A DNA stretch of 64,000 nucleotides from assembly GCA_963929865.1 (NCBI GenBank), contig CAWVKK010000054.1, positions 16,640-80,639 of the forward strand, read 5' to 3'. A program made the translations under genes and the position numbers. Numbering within the stretch: the stretch's first letter is position 1; each line of letters starts with the position of its first letter. The notes below the pieces were generated by a model. It made no database searches, was not told the DNA's origin, and saw nothing but the letters and a program-made list of their open reading frames with translations. The DNA comes from JAGZHZ01 sp963929865 (GTDB lineage Bacteria; Bacillota; Clostridia; Lachnospirales; Lachnospiraceae). Positions 49,266-59,800 of the stretch are shown in pieces.

Positions 49266-51800
49266 TTAGCGAACTACTTCCTGAAACGGCGCTTTCTTTT
49301 CCAGAGCGCTCGAAAGCTCCGCCATTTTTGAGAGATCTCCGATTAAAATGACGCCGCACAGGCGGTTGTTAAAGAAATACAGTTTCTCATACTGTTTTTT
49401 GCCCGGGTCTCTCATCTCAACCGTCTTGTAGATGACGTCCTGTCTCTTTCCGTTGTCTCCGCTGGCAAAGAGCGCCGTATTCATTCCGTGGAACGTCAGA
49501 GCTCCCGGAACCTGCTGGTACTGCACAGCGTCTCCTGCGGCGTTTGCGCCCGCCGTCTTTCCCTGTTCCAGAGCCTGCGGCCAGATCGCATAGTTTACGC
49601 CTTCATACTGCGCGCAGTCTCCGCACGCGTAGATATCCGGAATATTCGTTTCCATCTTGTCATTTACAATCACCGCGCGGTCTGCGGCAATCCCCGCTTC
49701 TTTTGCGAGGGCTGTGTTGGCGCGCACACCGGCTGAGACGATGACGAGATCCGCCGGAATCGTCTCTCCGCTTTCCAGCTTGACGCCTGTCACATGGTCG
49801 CCGCCTTCAATCGCCGCCACCTGAACGCCTGTCCGGATCTCGATGCCGTTTGCCGCGCTGATTGCCTTGAGCATATCGCTTGCCGCGTCGTCGAGCTGGC
49901 GTCCCATCAGCTTAGCTCCCACTTCCAGGACTGTGACGCCGCACTGTGCTTTTTTCAGCTCCCATGCCGCCTCGAGACCTAAGACGCCGCCTCCGATTAC
50001 AACTGCATTTTTGACATTCGGGAGCAGTTTTTTAATTTTCTCTGCGTCAGTCAGTCTCCTGACTGCGATCACTTCCGGTTTTTCTTTTCCCGGAATCGGC
50101 GGAATGAAGCACTCGGATCCCATCGCATAGATCAGCTTCGTGTATTTGATTCCCTCGCCGCCTGCAAATCTGACCTCTTTTTCTTTCGGGTCAATCTCTG
50201 TCACTTCTTTTCCCAGGAGCTGGTAAATCTGATTCTCCTCATACCACGATGCGTCTTCGACCGCAATCTGATCTGCGCTCAGCCCTGCCACAATCGATTT
50301 TGTCAGCATTGGACGGTTGTAGGTCGGGTACGGTTCGTTCGAGATCATGACGACGGAGCCTGTCTTGTCTCTCTCCCTGATCGCCTTCGCCGCCTGGAAT
50401 CCTGCTGCCCCGTTTCCGAGAATGACGTAGAAGTTCTTCGAATCGTTCCGGTATCCCGTCTCTTCCTCTTCCACCGGGACAAAATTTTCTTTTCCCACAC
50501 CGCAGACCGGACATACCTCCAGGGAAGCGTCGAAGATTTCTCCGCATACGAGGCATTTGACAAGCTTTCTCTTGCCGAGACCGGATTTCTTTGGATTTTC
50601 CTTGTTTTGGAGCGTGCACCCAAACTGATATCCATAGTCGTATGCGTCGATCAGATCGTTTTCTCCCGGCTTAAAGCGAATGCGGAATCCGTCGTCGACT
50701 GTCTTCATCTTCAGCTGGCGCAGCCGCTCCATAATGTGCAAGACGCCCTCGCCGCTCCATCCATAGCTTCCGAACGCGCCTGCCAGCTTTCCGCCGTGCG
50801 TTCCGGCAAACATGGACGTCGTCAGATCCCAGATCGGCTTTAAGGCTTCGCCCACAATCGTAGGCGTTCCAAATAAAATTCCGTCTGCAAATCCCAGGTC
50901 CTCCAAAACCTTCGCCTGGTCCGCTGTGACCATGTCGTAGCTGCGGACGTCGATCTCTCCGCTGTCCTGGATTCCCTCGGCAATTTTTTCCGCAAGCTGC
51001 TTCGTATATCCGTAGGCGCTGACATACGGAATCACAACCGTTTTCTTCTTGTTCGGATTGACGGCGGTGGACCACTGCTCGTACGTGTTCAGAATAAAAT
51101 CGATTTTGTCGTCCAGAACCGGTCCGTGTCCCGGACAGATCATCGAGATATCGAGGCTGCGGACTCTTGCCAGCGCTTTGAGCATAAACGGCTTAAACGG
51201 TCCGATGATACAGTCAAAGTAATACTTTGCAGCTCTCATGTAGCCTTCCCGGTCCGTCACCTTGCTGACAAGCACATCGTGAAAGCCGTAATGGGATCCG
51301 AACGAATCGCATGTCACCAGAATCTGGTCTTCCTCGATATACGTATACATCGTATCGGGCCAGTGCAGATTCGGCACAACCATAAAGCGCAGCGTCTTAT
51401 TGCCGATCTTCATCTCCTGGTTGTCCTTTACAGTGATCGCGCAGAAATCCCGGTTGACAATCTCTTTTAAGAATCCGGCTGCGCATCCCGTCGAGATAAT
51501 CTTCAGCTGCGGGTTCAGATCGAGCAGCCGCTCTACGCTTCCTGCATGGTCTGGCTCTGTGTGGTCCACGACCAGATAATCGATTTTTCTGATATCGGTA
51601 ATTTCGCTCAGCTTCTCCAGATAATCGTCGAAAAATGTTTCCTTTGCCGTCTCAAATAAAACGGTCTTGTCTCCCGCCTTCATCACATAGGAATTGTACG
51701 TTGTGCCGAATTCCGTATACATGATGATGTCGAACACTCTCAGCTCGTCGTCTACAATTCCGGTCCAGTAAAAATCATCTCTTAACTTCAGCGTCTTCAT
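49266..51800 (-). CDS. Flavodiiron protein fused to rubredoxin and NADH:rubredoxin reductase (class F type)
   Basis: An 844-residue soluble enzyme that combines an electron chain in one chain. Metallo-beta-lactamase diiron domain ~1-250, with ligands H80-x-E82-x-D84-H85 and later His/Asp in NLHWPD, CDSFGSH and PGHGPV. Flavodoxin FMN domain ~255-400. Rubredoxin ~416-450 (CLVCGE, CPVCGV). FAD/NAD(P) reductase ~458-844 (GNGAAGFQAAKAI; GGGVLGLEAAWEL; YACGDCAQ). Flavodiiron proteins reduce O2 to water and/or NO to N2O; this fused form should take electrons straight from NADH. It lies 6 bp after hemerythrin in a three-gene operon. O2 or NO preference is undecided. Confidence 0.93.
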   Translation of the reverse strand: MKTLKLRDDFYWTGIVDDELRVFDIIMYTEFGTTYNSYVMKAGDKTVLFETAKETFFDDYLEKLSEITDIRKIDYLVVDHTEPDHAGSVERLLDLNPQLKIISTGCAAGFLKEIVNRDFCAITVKDNQEMKIGNKTLRFMVVPNLHWPDTMYTYIEEDQILVTCDSFGSHYGFHDVLVSKVTDREGYMRAAKYYFDCIIGPFKPFMLKALARVRSLDISMICPGHGPVLDDKIDFILNTYEQWSTAVNPNKKKTVVIPYVSAYGYTKQLAEKIAEGIQDSGEIDVRSYDMVTADQAKVLEDLGFADGILFGTPTIVGEALKPIWDLTTSMFAGTHGGKLAGAFGSYGWSGEGVLHIMERLRQLKMKTVDDGFRIRFKPGENDLIDAYDYGYQFGCTLQNKENPKKSGLGKRKLVKCLVCGEIFDASLEVCPVCGVGKENFVPVEEEETGYRNDSKNFYVILGNGAAGFQAAKAIRERDKTGSVVMISNEPYPTYNRPMLTKSIVAGLSADQIAVEDASWYEENQIYQLLGKEVTEIDPKEKEVRFAGGEGIKYTKLIYAMGSECFIPPIPGKEKPEVIAVRRLTDAEKIKKLLPNVKNAVVIGGGVLGLEAAWELKKAQCGVTVLEVGAKLMGRQLDDAASDMLKAISAANGIEIRTGVQVAAIEGGDHVTGVKLESGETIPADLVIVSAGVRANTALAKEAGIAADRAVIVNDKMETNIPDIYACGDCAQYEGVNYAIWPQALEQGKTAGANAAGDAVQYQQVPGALTFHGMNTALFASGDNGKRQDVIYKTVEMRDPGKKQYEKLYFFNNRLCGVILIGDLSKMAELSSALEKKAPFQEVVR

Positions 51801-51806
51801 ATTTTT

Positions 51807-52208
51807 TCAACCCTTTACATGATCTGCGACCTTCTTATCCCATACCTGGATATGATTTAAGAACCATTGTGTGATATTTTTATTGACTGCGGCCACAAAA
51901 GCGTCCGTCGGTCCTTCCTCCTCGTCCAGCATTTCCTTCAGCTCTTTGACTGCCTGCTCAAACGCGGCGTGCTGGCGTCTGTGGTTTTCTATCTCCGGAT
52001 ATCCCGACTCCTCCTGGAGTTTCTCCTCATCTGTGAAGTGAACTTCCACGTAATCCATCAGAAAATCGAGTGTTTTTACGGCTGTCATCTTTTCTTTTCT
52101 GCTCTCACAGCTTTCTACCAGTTTATTTATTCTGCTGATCAGCTCCTGATGCTCAGAATCGATCAGTTCATTGCCAGTCAGCAGATCTTTCTCTAAAACG
52201 ATACTCAT
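51807..52208 (-). CDS. Bacteriohemerythrin
   Basis: A 133-residue four-helix diiron O2-binding protein. The full ligand set is present: His20, His57, Glu61, His76, His80, His119 and Asp124, with the ending WFLNHIQVWDKKVADH typical of the family. It binds O2 reversibly and could feed or buffer oxygen (or NO) for the flavodiiron enzyme encoded 6 bp downstream. A G-rich ribosome site precedes the ATG. Rubredoxin is 18 bp upstream. Confidence 0.94.
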   Translation of the reverse strand: MSIVLEKDLLTGNELIDSEHQELISRINKLVESCESRKEKMTAVKTLDFLMDYVEVHFTDEEKLQEESGYPEIENHRRQHAAFEQAVKELKEMLDEEEGPTDAFVAAVNKNITQWFLNHIQVWDKKVADHVKG

Positions 52209-52226
52209 CCCGCTTTCCCCCTTCTT

Positions 52227-52388
52227 TTATTCTTCCGGCTCAAATTCATCTTTGCCGACTCCGCAGATCGGGCATACCCAGTCGTCCGGCAGATCCTCAA
52301 ATGGTGTTCCCGGAGCGATTCCGCTGTCCGGATCTCCTACCGCCGGGTCATAAACGTATCCGCATGGCACACAAACATATTTCTTCAT
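52227..52388 (-). CDS. Rubredoxin
   Basis: The 53-residue electron carrier shows C6-VPC9-GYVYDP and C39-PIC42-GVGKDEFEP, the Fe(Cys)4 site, and the conserved D-W-V-C segment. An AAGGTG site lies 8 bases before the ATG. It is the first gene of the rubredoxin-hemerythrin-flavodiiron operon. Because the flavodiiron protein already contains its own rubredoxin domain, this free copy may serve other acceptors such as rubrerythrin. Confidence 0.95.
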   Translation of the reverse strand: MKKYVCVPCGYVYDPAVGDPDSGIAPGTPFEDLPDDWVCPICGVGKDEFEPEE

Positions 52389-52548
52389 AATTGCTTCACC
52401 TTAACCTTTCTTTGTCTTATAATAAAAATAAAATAAATGGCGTCCCGATTCTTACGGCTGTCTGCTCGTCACTCTGCCCGAATCTTATCCCATATATTTT
52501 ATAGTTTTACTGTTTGTTTCCATTATATTCATTCTGCCACAAAAAATC

Positions 52549-52564
52549 TGTTGCATATACAACA
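52549..52564. promoter_or_regulatory. Likely Crp/Fnr-family operator
   Basis: TGTTGCATATACAACA is an inverted repeat TGTTG-N6-CAACA, with one mismatch in the inner arms. It has Crp/Fnr half-site spacing, lies 17 bp upstream of the regulator's ribosome site, and sits in the spacer shared with the divergent rubredoxin operon. Confidence 0.6.
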
Positions 52565-52592
52565 TTTTGATAAAATTTTTAGGAGGCTTACT

Positions 52593-53276
52593 ATGTATCT
52601 GTCTACCGGTATTTTTCAGGATATCGCAGAAGAAAACTTTCAGAAAATGATGACCTGCTTTCACAGCCGTCAGAAGCATTATCCGGCAAACGAGATCATC
52701 ACGACATACGGCAGCCAGGGTTCCAGGATCGGCATTATCCTCGAAGGAGAAATCATGGTCATACGGACGCACTATGACGGACGCCAGACGATCCTGGAGC
52801 ATCTGGAGCCGGGCGATATTTTCGGGGAGACGCTCTCTGTCATCCCAAATTCTATTTCCCTCATCCAAGTTATCTCTGTCCGCCCTTGTCTGGTCCAGTA
52901 TATCGATTACCAGTGTCTGATCAGGCGCTGCTCTAAGGCATGTCCGTGGCACAGCGCTCTCGTCAACAATGCGCTTCGCCTTATTTCCCAAAAAGCGGTC
53001 CATCTGGGCGAGCGCCTGGAGGTTTTAAGCCAAAGAACAACCAGAGAAAAATTGATCTGCTATTTTTCTCTGGCTTCTTTTCATTCCCATTCGGACACTT
53101 TTTTGCTTCCTTTTTCTCTGAGCACGCTTGCCGATTATCTCTGCGTCGACCGCAGCGCGATGATGAGGGAGATCAGGAAGCTGAAAGACGATCATCTGAT
53201 TTCGATTGTCAGGCGGCAGGTTACGGTTTTCTTTGACCGCTCTACGCCATCAGACGTGCGAGAAACACACTGCTGA
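52593..53276 (+). CDS. Crp/Fnr-family transcriptional regulator with cysteine cluster
   Basis: A 227-residue regulator. The cyclic-nucleotide-type beta-roll (~25-110) shows GIILEGEIMVI and LEPGDIFGETL, a long dimer helix (~118-145) follows, and a helix-turn-helix (~175-205, STLADYLCVDRSAMMREIRKL) ends the protein. A cluster C108-x4-C113-x3-C117, plus Cys99 and Cys22, suggests redox, NO or cluster sensing, as in Fnr/HcpR relatives. AGGAGG precedes ATG 52593. It is divergent from the rubredoxin-hemerythrin-flavodiiron operon and probably controls it. Its 3' end overlaps spmB tail to tail by 35 bp. Confidence 0.87.
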   Translation: MYLSTGIFQDIAEENFQKMMTCFHSRQKHYPANEIITTYGSQGSRIGIILEGEIMVIRTHYDGRQTILEHLEPGDIFGETLSVIPNSISLIQVISVRPCLVQYIDYQCLIRRCSKACPWHSALVNNALRLISQKAVHLGERLEVLSQRTTREKLICYFSLASFHSHSDTFLLPFSLSTLADYLCVDRSAMMREIRKLKDDHLISIVRRQVTVFFDRSTPSDVRETHC

Positions 53277-53769
53277 CCATCCCGGCAAACGTGGCGAGGA
53301 GAGCGCCTTTTAAGGTATATCTCGTCTTTGTCACCTTTGCCGTCACAAAGTAAATGCTCATGGTATAAAAGATGGTCTCTGTGCTGCTCATCATGATGGC
53401 CGCGGCGCGTCCGACCTGGGAGTCTGCCCCGCTGCTCTGAAACAGATCTAAGAGCAGCCCCGTCGCCGCGCTGTTGGAAAACATCCTCACCAGCGCCACC
53501 GGGACCAGTTCGGCGGAAATTCCGATCTGTTCCGTGACTGCTCCGATCCACTGTGCCAGCAGATCTAAAAATCCGGACGCCCGCAGAATTCCCACGCCTG
53601 CCATCAGCCCAATCATGGTGGGCATAATTTTTGCCACGGTAATCAGTCCCTTTTTCGCTCCCTCTGTAAACTCATCATAGACAGAAACCTTTGTGATGAT
53701 TCCATATCCCACAATGTAAAAAATCACAAAAGGAATGATCATCTCTGAAATCCACGATAAAATCTTCAT
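53242..53769 (-). CDS. spmB: Spore maturation protein B (nucleoside recognition domain)
   Basis: A 175-residue membrane protein with four to five spans and the gate-type motifs IMPTMIGLMAGVGILRASG, ALVRMFSNSAATGLLLD and AAIMMSSTETIFYTMSIYF, characteristic of SpmB. With SpmA it affects spore-core dehydration in Bacillus and Clostridium. SpmA normally sits directly upstream, but here the upstream gene is the giant adhesin, so SpmB is separated from its partner. The ribosome site is weak. Its 3' end overlaps the convergent Crp/Fnr gene. Confidence 0.88.
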   Translation of the reverse strand: MKILSWISEMIIPFVIFYIVGYGIITKVSVYDEFTEGAKKGLITVAKIMPTMIGLMAGVGILRASGFLDLLAQWIGAVTEQIGISAELVPVALVRMFSNSAATGLLLDLFQSSGADSQVGRAAAIMMSSTETIFYTMSIYFVTAKVTKTRYTLKGALLATFAGMVSSVFLARLMA

Positions 53770-53866
53770 GCTCTATGCCCGTTCTCTTCTTCTCTACATT
53801 GTATTTCCCTTCCCAGTAAAAATATGTGAAACCCGTCACTTTTTTTGGTTTCCCCTCACAGACGTA

Positions 53867-56800
53867 TCATTGCGTTCTGTCTTTTTTCTTCTGTCTGCGC
53901 CGTCCTGCCGCAGTGATTCCCCCGATCACTGCGCCTGCCCCGGCGAGAAGCGCAAGGTATCCGGTCATGTCTGTCTCATCCCCTGTTTTTACCTCCTGTC
54001 CGGGCGGATTCGTCTGACCCGGTCCCGGCTCTGACGGTGCTGGATGTATCTCTCCCGGCGGCTCCGTCTCGTCTGTTTCCGGCTCTGTCTCTTCTGTCAC
54101 TGGCTCCGTCTCGTCTGTCTCCGGCTCTGTCTCTTCCATCGCTGGCTCTGTCTCCCCTGTCTCCGATTCGCTCTCTTCCGTCTCCTCGGTCACTGGCTCT
54201 GTCTCCGATTCGCTCTCTTCCATCGCTGGTTCTGTCTCCGGCTCTGTTTCTTCTGCCTCCGGCTCTTGTTTTATCTGGTTTTCAATCTGCGCATATTTTG
54301 TGGTATCGCTCTCCACCAGGATCGGTCCCTCCGCTGTGACTATCGTGTACGGGAAGGAGCCGTCCTCTCCCTCAATCGGATTTCCGTCCTGATCCGTCTC
54401 GGCGAGATAGTACTCCCCTTCCGGCAGCCTTTCAAACGTCACTTCAGCCTGTGCATCCTGTTCCATCGCAAACGCCGCCACATCGGTCGCGCGGATTTTC
54501 CGCTCTTCATCGAAAAACAGGGCGCAGTAAAAAGTTTCTGTCACCTCATGCGGTTTTCCCTGGAGCGTCACCAGCTTTGTGACCGTGACTCTCCCCTTAT
54601 CCAGATAGCCGAATTCCTCCGGAGGCATTTCAAATTCATTGTGAATTTCCGCCTGTCCGTCCGGATTTTCTCTTGTCAGCGATATTGTTCCTCCGATGAC
54701 GGACGCGCTGACTGTCACCTTCGTCCCGTCCTGGAGCGTATACTCCATGGTCTCTACCGGATTGCCCTCGGCGTCTGTCTCGGCCACATAGTACGTGCCG
54801 TACGGCAGCCGCTCATACACCGCCGTCGCCTGCTGCACATCCTCCATCTTCAGCTCCCGCACGCTTGTCGCCTCTCCCTGCGGAACATACATCTTTGTCA
54901 GACCGGGATCGGTAAAGAGCGCGCAGTAAAACGTAAGCGGATCGCCCTCTATGATCTGGTTGCCCAGATAGTACACTTTTTTTGTGACGCGGATCGCTCC
55001 GTCGTAGCGCTCATCCTCCATCTGCACGAAATTTTTCGCGTTTCTGCCGTCTTTCACGGTAAACAAAACGTCCTCTGCTGTGAGATATCCGTCCGGCGCT
55101 TTGATTTCTCTCAGAATATAATCTCCGGCTGCAAGCCCTTTTATCACCTTCGGGCTTTCCTGCGACACCCATTCGAGCGTCTCGCCGTAGACCGTCTCGG
55201 CAACTGTCCATCCGTCTCCATTCTGTCTTAAAATCTGCAAGAGAGCGCCCGGAAGCTCTTCGCCTGTCTCCTTGTCTTTTTTGCTCACAGTCACCTCGAT
55301 CGGTGCGTCCTTGATCGCCACATGGTCAGTCGAGCCGTCGCTGCTTACGGTAAAGACAACCGGTTCCGCGCTCCTATATCCCTCCGGCGCTTTCTTTTCC
55401 ACCAGCGTGTACGTCTCCCCAGGCTTTAATACGCCTGTGATCTCATACGGCGTGCTCTGGCTGACCCACTCCTCCACAATCCTGTTTTCCTGATCTGTAA
55501 TCTGCAGCACAGCGCCCGGGATTTCCCTGCTGCCTGTGAGATCCTGCTTTGAGACCAGGACGTGGGTTTTTACGTTGCTGGCGGTAAACAGGTAGGAATT
55601 CGCCGAGATCACTGCGTGATACCCGTTCGGGACGCCGATCTCCTCCACCTCATAGATGATCTCCTCGCCGTTCGCCATCTTGTCAAGACCGGTCCACGTA
55701 TATGCCCAGATATCGCCCTCTCCTGTAAACGTGACGGCTTCGCCCTGCGGCACTCTCTGGAGATTTCCCTGCTCATCCTTTTTGTTTGCGTACAGCTGGA
55801 AGGAGACATGGCCGGGGCGTCCGGCGTCTTCGCCATCCTCCCACACCTTTACAAGCGTCTTGCTGATTTTTTCCGTCTCATGCGTGTTGACGACCACAAA
55901 TCCTCTCTCGCCTAAAAGCTCTTCGCAGGAGACGGTATACCCTTCTATGCTTCCGATTTCCCGGATCGCATAGTCAATCCGTTCGCTTCCCGCCCCCTCG
56001 TTCTGGTTTGCCGGAAGCCGCTCCCACGTATACGTCCAGCCGTTCGCCTCGCTCAGAATGACTTCTTTTCCGTAAGCAGCGCCGTCCGCAAGCAGCTGAA
56101 CCCGCACTTCGTCCGGGCGGATGCCGTCCTGATTGTCGTTGTCGTTCCACACCTTAAAGACGCTTCTGCTTGTGACGTCCGGAGTGTGAATGTTCGTGAC
56201 GTTAAAGACAAACGTATCGGTCTCTTCGTCATACGTCAGATCGCTGATCTGTGTCCGGTACTGGCTGACCGGCTCCTCTGTCAGCGTGTAGTGAATCTTT
56301 TCACCCTGATCGTTTTCCGCAAGCGCGTCCCACTGATGGCTCCAGCTGTTTTCCTCGCTGAGGGAAACGGTGTCGATCCATGCTCCGTCTGCGTACAGGC
56401 TGACCTCGACTTCTCCCGGGCGGACGCCGTCCTGGTCAAGACCGTCGTCCCAGATCTTGTCGACGCGGATCGATTTCTCGGCTCTCTCATGGGTGTTTGT
56501 GATGACAAATCCGTCCACTTCCTTTTTGTATCCCGAAGGCACATACGGATTTCCGTTCTCGTCCACCTCGTCGACCGTGTACGCGACCGCTTTTCCGTCC
56601 CGATACCGGTCTAACTCCTCCCACGTATAGCTCCATCCATTGTCCGCGTTCAGCTCGGCTTTTTTGCCTTGCGCCTTTCCGTCTGCATACAGCTGCACCC
56701 ACACGGAAGCCGGGCGCAGTCCGTCACGGTTTTCGTCATCCTCCCAGATTTTTTGAACCGTTTTTTCTGTCGTCTCCGGGACTATACGGTTCGTCACGGT

Positions 56801-59800
56801 GAATCCTGTGACCGTCTCTCCCTCGCGGATGGTCTCGATTTCCGGATCGCCGTATCCGTTTTCCTTCGCCTCTGTCCCTTCTTCCAGCGTATAGTCGATC
56901 CGTTTTCCTTTGCGGTATACAGGAAGCTGCTCCCATACGTGGCTCCACTGGTTGTCTCCGTTCAGTGTGACCGTCCCCGCGCTGCCATCGTCCGGCGTGC
57001 TGACCGGCACTCCGTCCGCCTTTAGCGTAACTGTGATCTCTTTAGGCCGTTTTCCGTCCTGATTGTCCGCGTCGTCCCAGATCTTTGCCACGGCAATGTC
57101 TGTCTGCTGCGGCGTATAGGAGTTCGTCACCGTCAGGTGGTCATCGCTGTAGGACGCCTCATACCCATCAGGGATTTCGATCTCTTTTGCTGTGTAGACA
57201 AGTTCTCTTCCGTCTTTGTTTTTTTCCAGGTTCTTCCACGTATAGCTCCACGTCTCGCCTGTTCCCTGAATGGTCACCGGACCTCCCGCCGGAACCGGAT
57301 CGGACAGATTCCCCTGCGCGTCATGCGCCTGGACAAACAGCTGCATCTTTACAGAAGCAGGGCGTTTTCCGTCCTGATTTTTTCCGTCATCCCATATTTT
57401 GTGCACGGTGACGTCCGTCAGCTCGATCCCTCTGCTGTTCGTCACTGTCAGCTTTTTGGGATTGTCCGCGTCGCATCCGTAGGAAACTGCGTATCCCTCG
57501 GGAAGGGCGCTCGTCTCCTCGACAAAATAGACGATCTCTTCGCCGTTTTCTTTTGCCGCAAGGTCGGTCCATTTTCCCTGCCATCCATTGCTCTGGCTTA
57601 AGGTCAGCGTCTCTCCGACCTGGATTTTGTCCTGCGGCGTTCCCCGGTAAAGCGCCACTTCAACTGTCTCCGGTCTTACTCCGTCCTGATTGTCATGGTC
57701 GTTCCAGATTTTCTGCACCGACCGCTGTGTCAGGGGTCTCGTATAGCGGTTCGTGACGGTAATCGTGCCGTCTTCGCCGGATACCGCATTGTCTTGATAT
57801 TCTGCCGTGTAGTCCTCGATCTCTTCTTCCTCGACCTCGTAGACAATATCGGCTCCGTCTGATTTTCTCGGCAGATTTTCCCACGTATAGCTCCACTCTT
57901 TCTGCTGGTCTGCCCGGAGCGTCACAGGGCTTTTTCCCTCGACTTCTGTTTTCTTTCCCCCGATCGTCTCATACAGACGCACAGTGACGGTTTCCGGGCG
58001 GTTGCCGTCCTCGTTCTGATTGTCGTCCCATTCTTTTTGTACAGTGACGTCGATTGTCTCGGGTTCCAGAGTGTTTGTGAGCGTAATGACGTCTCCCTCT
58101 TTTGTCTGCGTCAGGGCGTACTCTTTCTGAGGAGTATAGACAGCCTCTTCTTTCGCTGTATACAAAATATCCTGACCGTCTCTCGTCTTTAAGAGGCTGT
58201 GCCATGTGTGCGCCCATCCCTGCTCTTCTGAGAGGATCACAGTCTCTGCCTTCGTCCCGTCCGCATAGATCGCCGGCATTCCATTCTCTGCCTCGTATAA
58301 GCTCACTTTAATTTCCGCAGGCCGGTATCCGTCCCGGTTGTCGTCATCGTCCCATTTTTTCTCAACCGTGATGTCTGTCTGCGGTCTGTGATACGTGTTG
58401 GTGATGATGACCGTCCCAGGCGCGGTGGTATAGTCGTATTCTGCCGTGTAATGCGCGATATCCTCTTCCTTTACCGTGTAGACGGCCGGCTCTCCTTTTA
58501 CGTATGCCGGAAGATTTTCCCACGTCTTTTCCGACCAGACTCCTCCGCTCTGCGTCAGCGTCACTTCCTCTATCTTCTGCGCTTCTTTCGATCCGACTGT
58601 CCGGTAAAGCCAGACGGTGATCTGATCCGGTCGGTTGCCGTCCTCGTTGTCCCGGTCGTTCCACCGCTTTTGTACGCTCAGCTTTGTCGTCTCCGGGATA
58701 TGTGTATTCGTGATAGTAAACGTGTCCGGCGAATACTGCGCCGTATAGCCCTCGATTTTTGTCAGTTCCTCTGCTGTATACAGAATCTCCTGCCCGTCTG
58801 TGTATTTCGGAAGCTCCGTCCATCGGTGCGCCCATCCGTTTTCGCTGTTCAGCGTGACGGGTTCCCCGTATTTTTTCCCGTCTGCCAGAAGCTGTACCTG
58901 GACGCTTTCCGGGCGCTTTCCATCCTGATTGCCGGCGTCGTCCCAGATTTTTGTCACCGTTTTCTCCACAGTATCGGGCTTGTGCGTGTTGGTGATCACA
59001 AAGTTTCCATTTTCGTCCTCCGCGTGCTTTTCCGTATATCCCTGCGGCGTCTTCACCTCTTTTACAGAATACGTGATCTCCTTTTCCTGTTCAAACAGCG
59101 GCAGATTTTCCCAGGTGTGTCCTGACCACACCCCTGACGCGTCCGGCTGAAGCGTGACCGGGCTTCCCACCGGGTCTGTGCGGGAATCGACTGTCCGGTA
59201 GAGCTGCACCTGGATCTTGTCCGGGCGGATGCCGTCCTGGTCGTTTTGATCCTCCCACACCTTTGTGACAGTCTTTGAGGTGGACGGCGTGTTGAACAGA
59301 TAGATGGAATCCCCGTTTGAGAGTTCCTCGATTCCGTCGAGCTTCCCGTCTTCCCCCAGATCCATCTGGAAAATCTTTTTGACCTTGTTTTCTTCTTCCA
59401 CGTATCCTTCCAGCGCTTTTGCCTCTGTCAGATAATAGGCGACTCCTTCCTTCAGCTGCACGTCCGGCGCTGAGGAGTCTTTAGGGTTCTGACCAAGGTA
59501 CAGCTTTCCCTGCCCGTCGGTCACGCCCTCCTGGATTTTCGCACCGCCCTCATCCGGATTCCCTTCATACAGCTCGAAGGCGACTCCCGAAAGGGGCTTT
59601 CCGTCGGAGCTGTCAAATTTAAACAGCTGAAGATAGATCTTGCTTCCCTCGATTCCTCCGTGCGAGTCCTGGGAAATCTCTACGATGTCCTGTGTCGTGT
59701 CCGTGTAGGTCACGCCGTTTACCTCAAATTTTACAGTGTTCGAGTAGTCGACGTCTTCGATCGGGTCTTCTGTCCTCTTGCTGATTTTGACGTCATAAGT

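Noticed and set aside
54044..55231. A 395-codon plus-strand frame opposite the adhesin, and similar long antisense frames in metG (44160-45605) and elsewhere
   Set aside because: These are shadows caused by codon bias of the sense genes. Products are Arg/Leu/Pro/Cys-rich, match no family, and lack ribosome sites.
55600..59290. The regular DNA periodicity as a CRISPR or intergenic repeat array
   Set aside because: The periodicity is protein-coding (Cna_B modules) and the units are diverged, with no identical repeat-spacer pattern.
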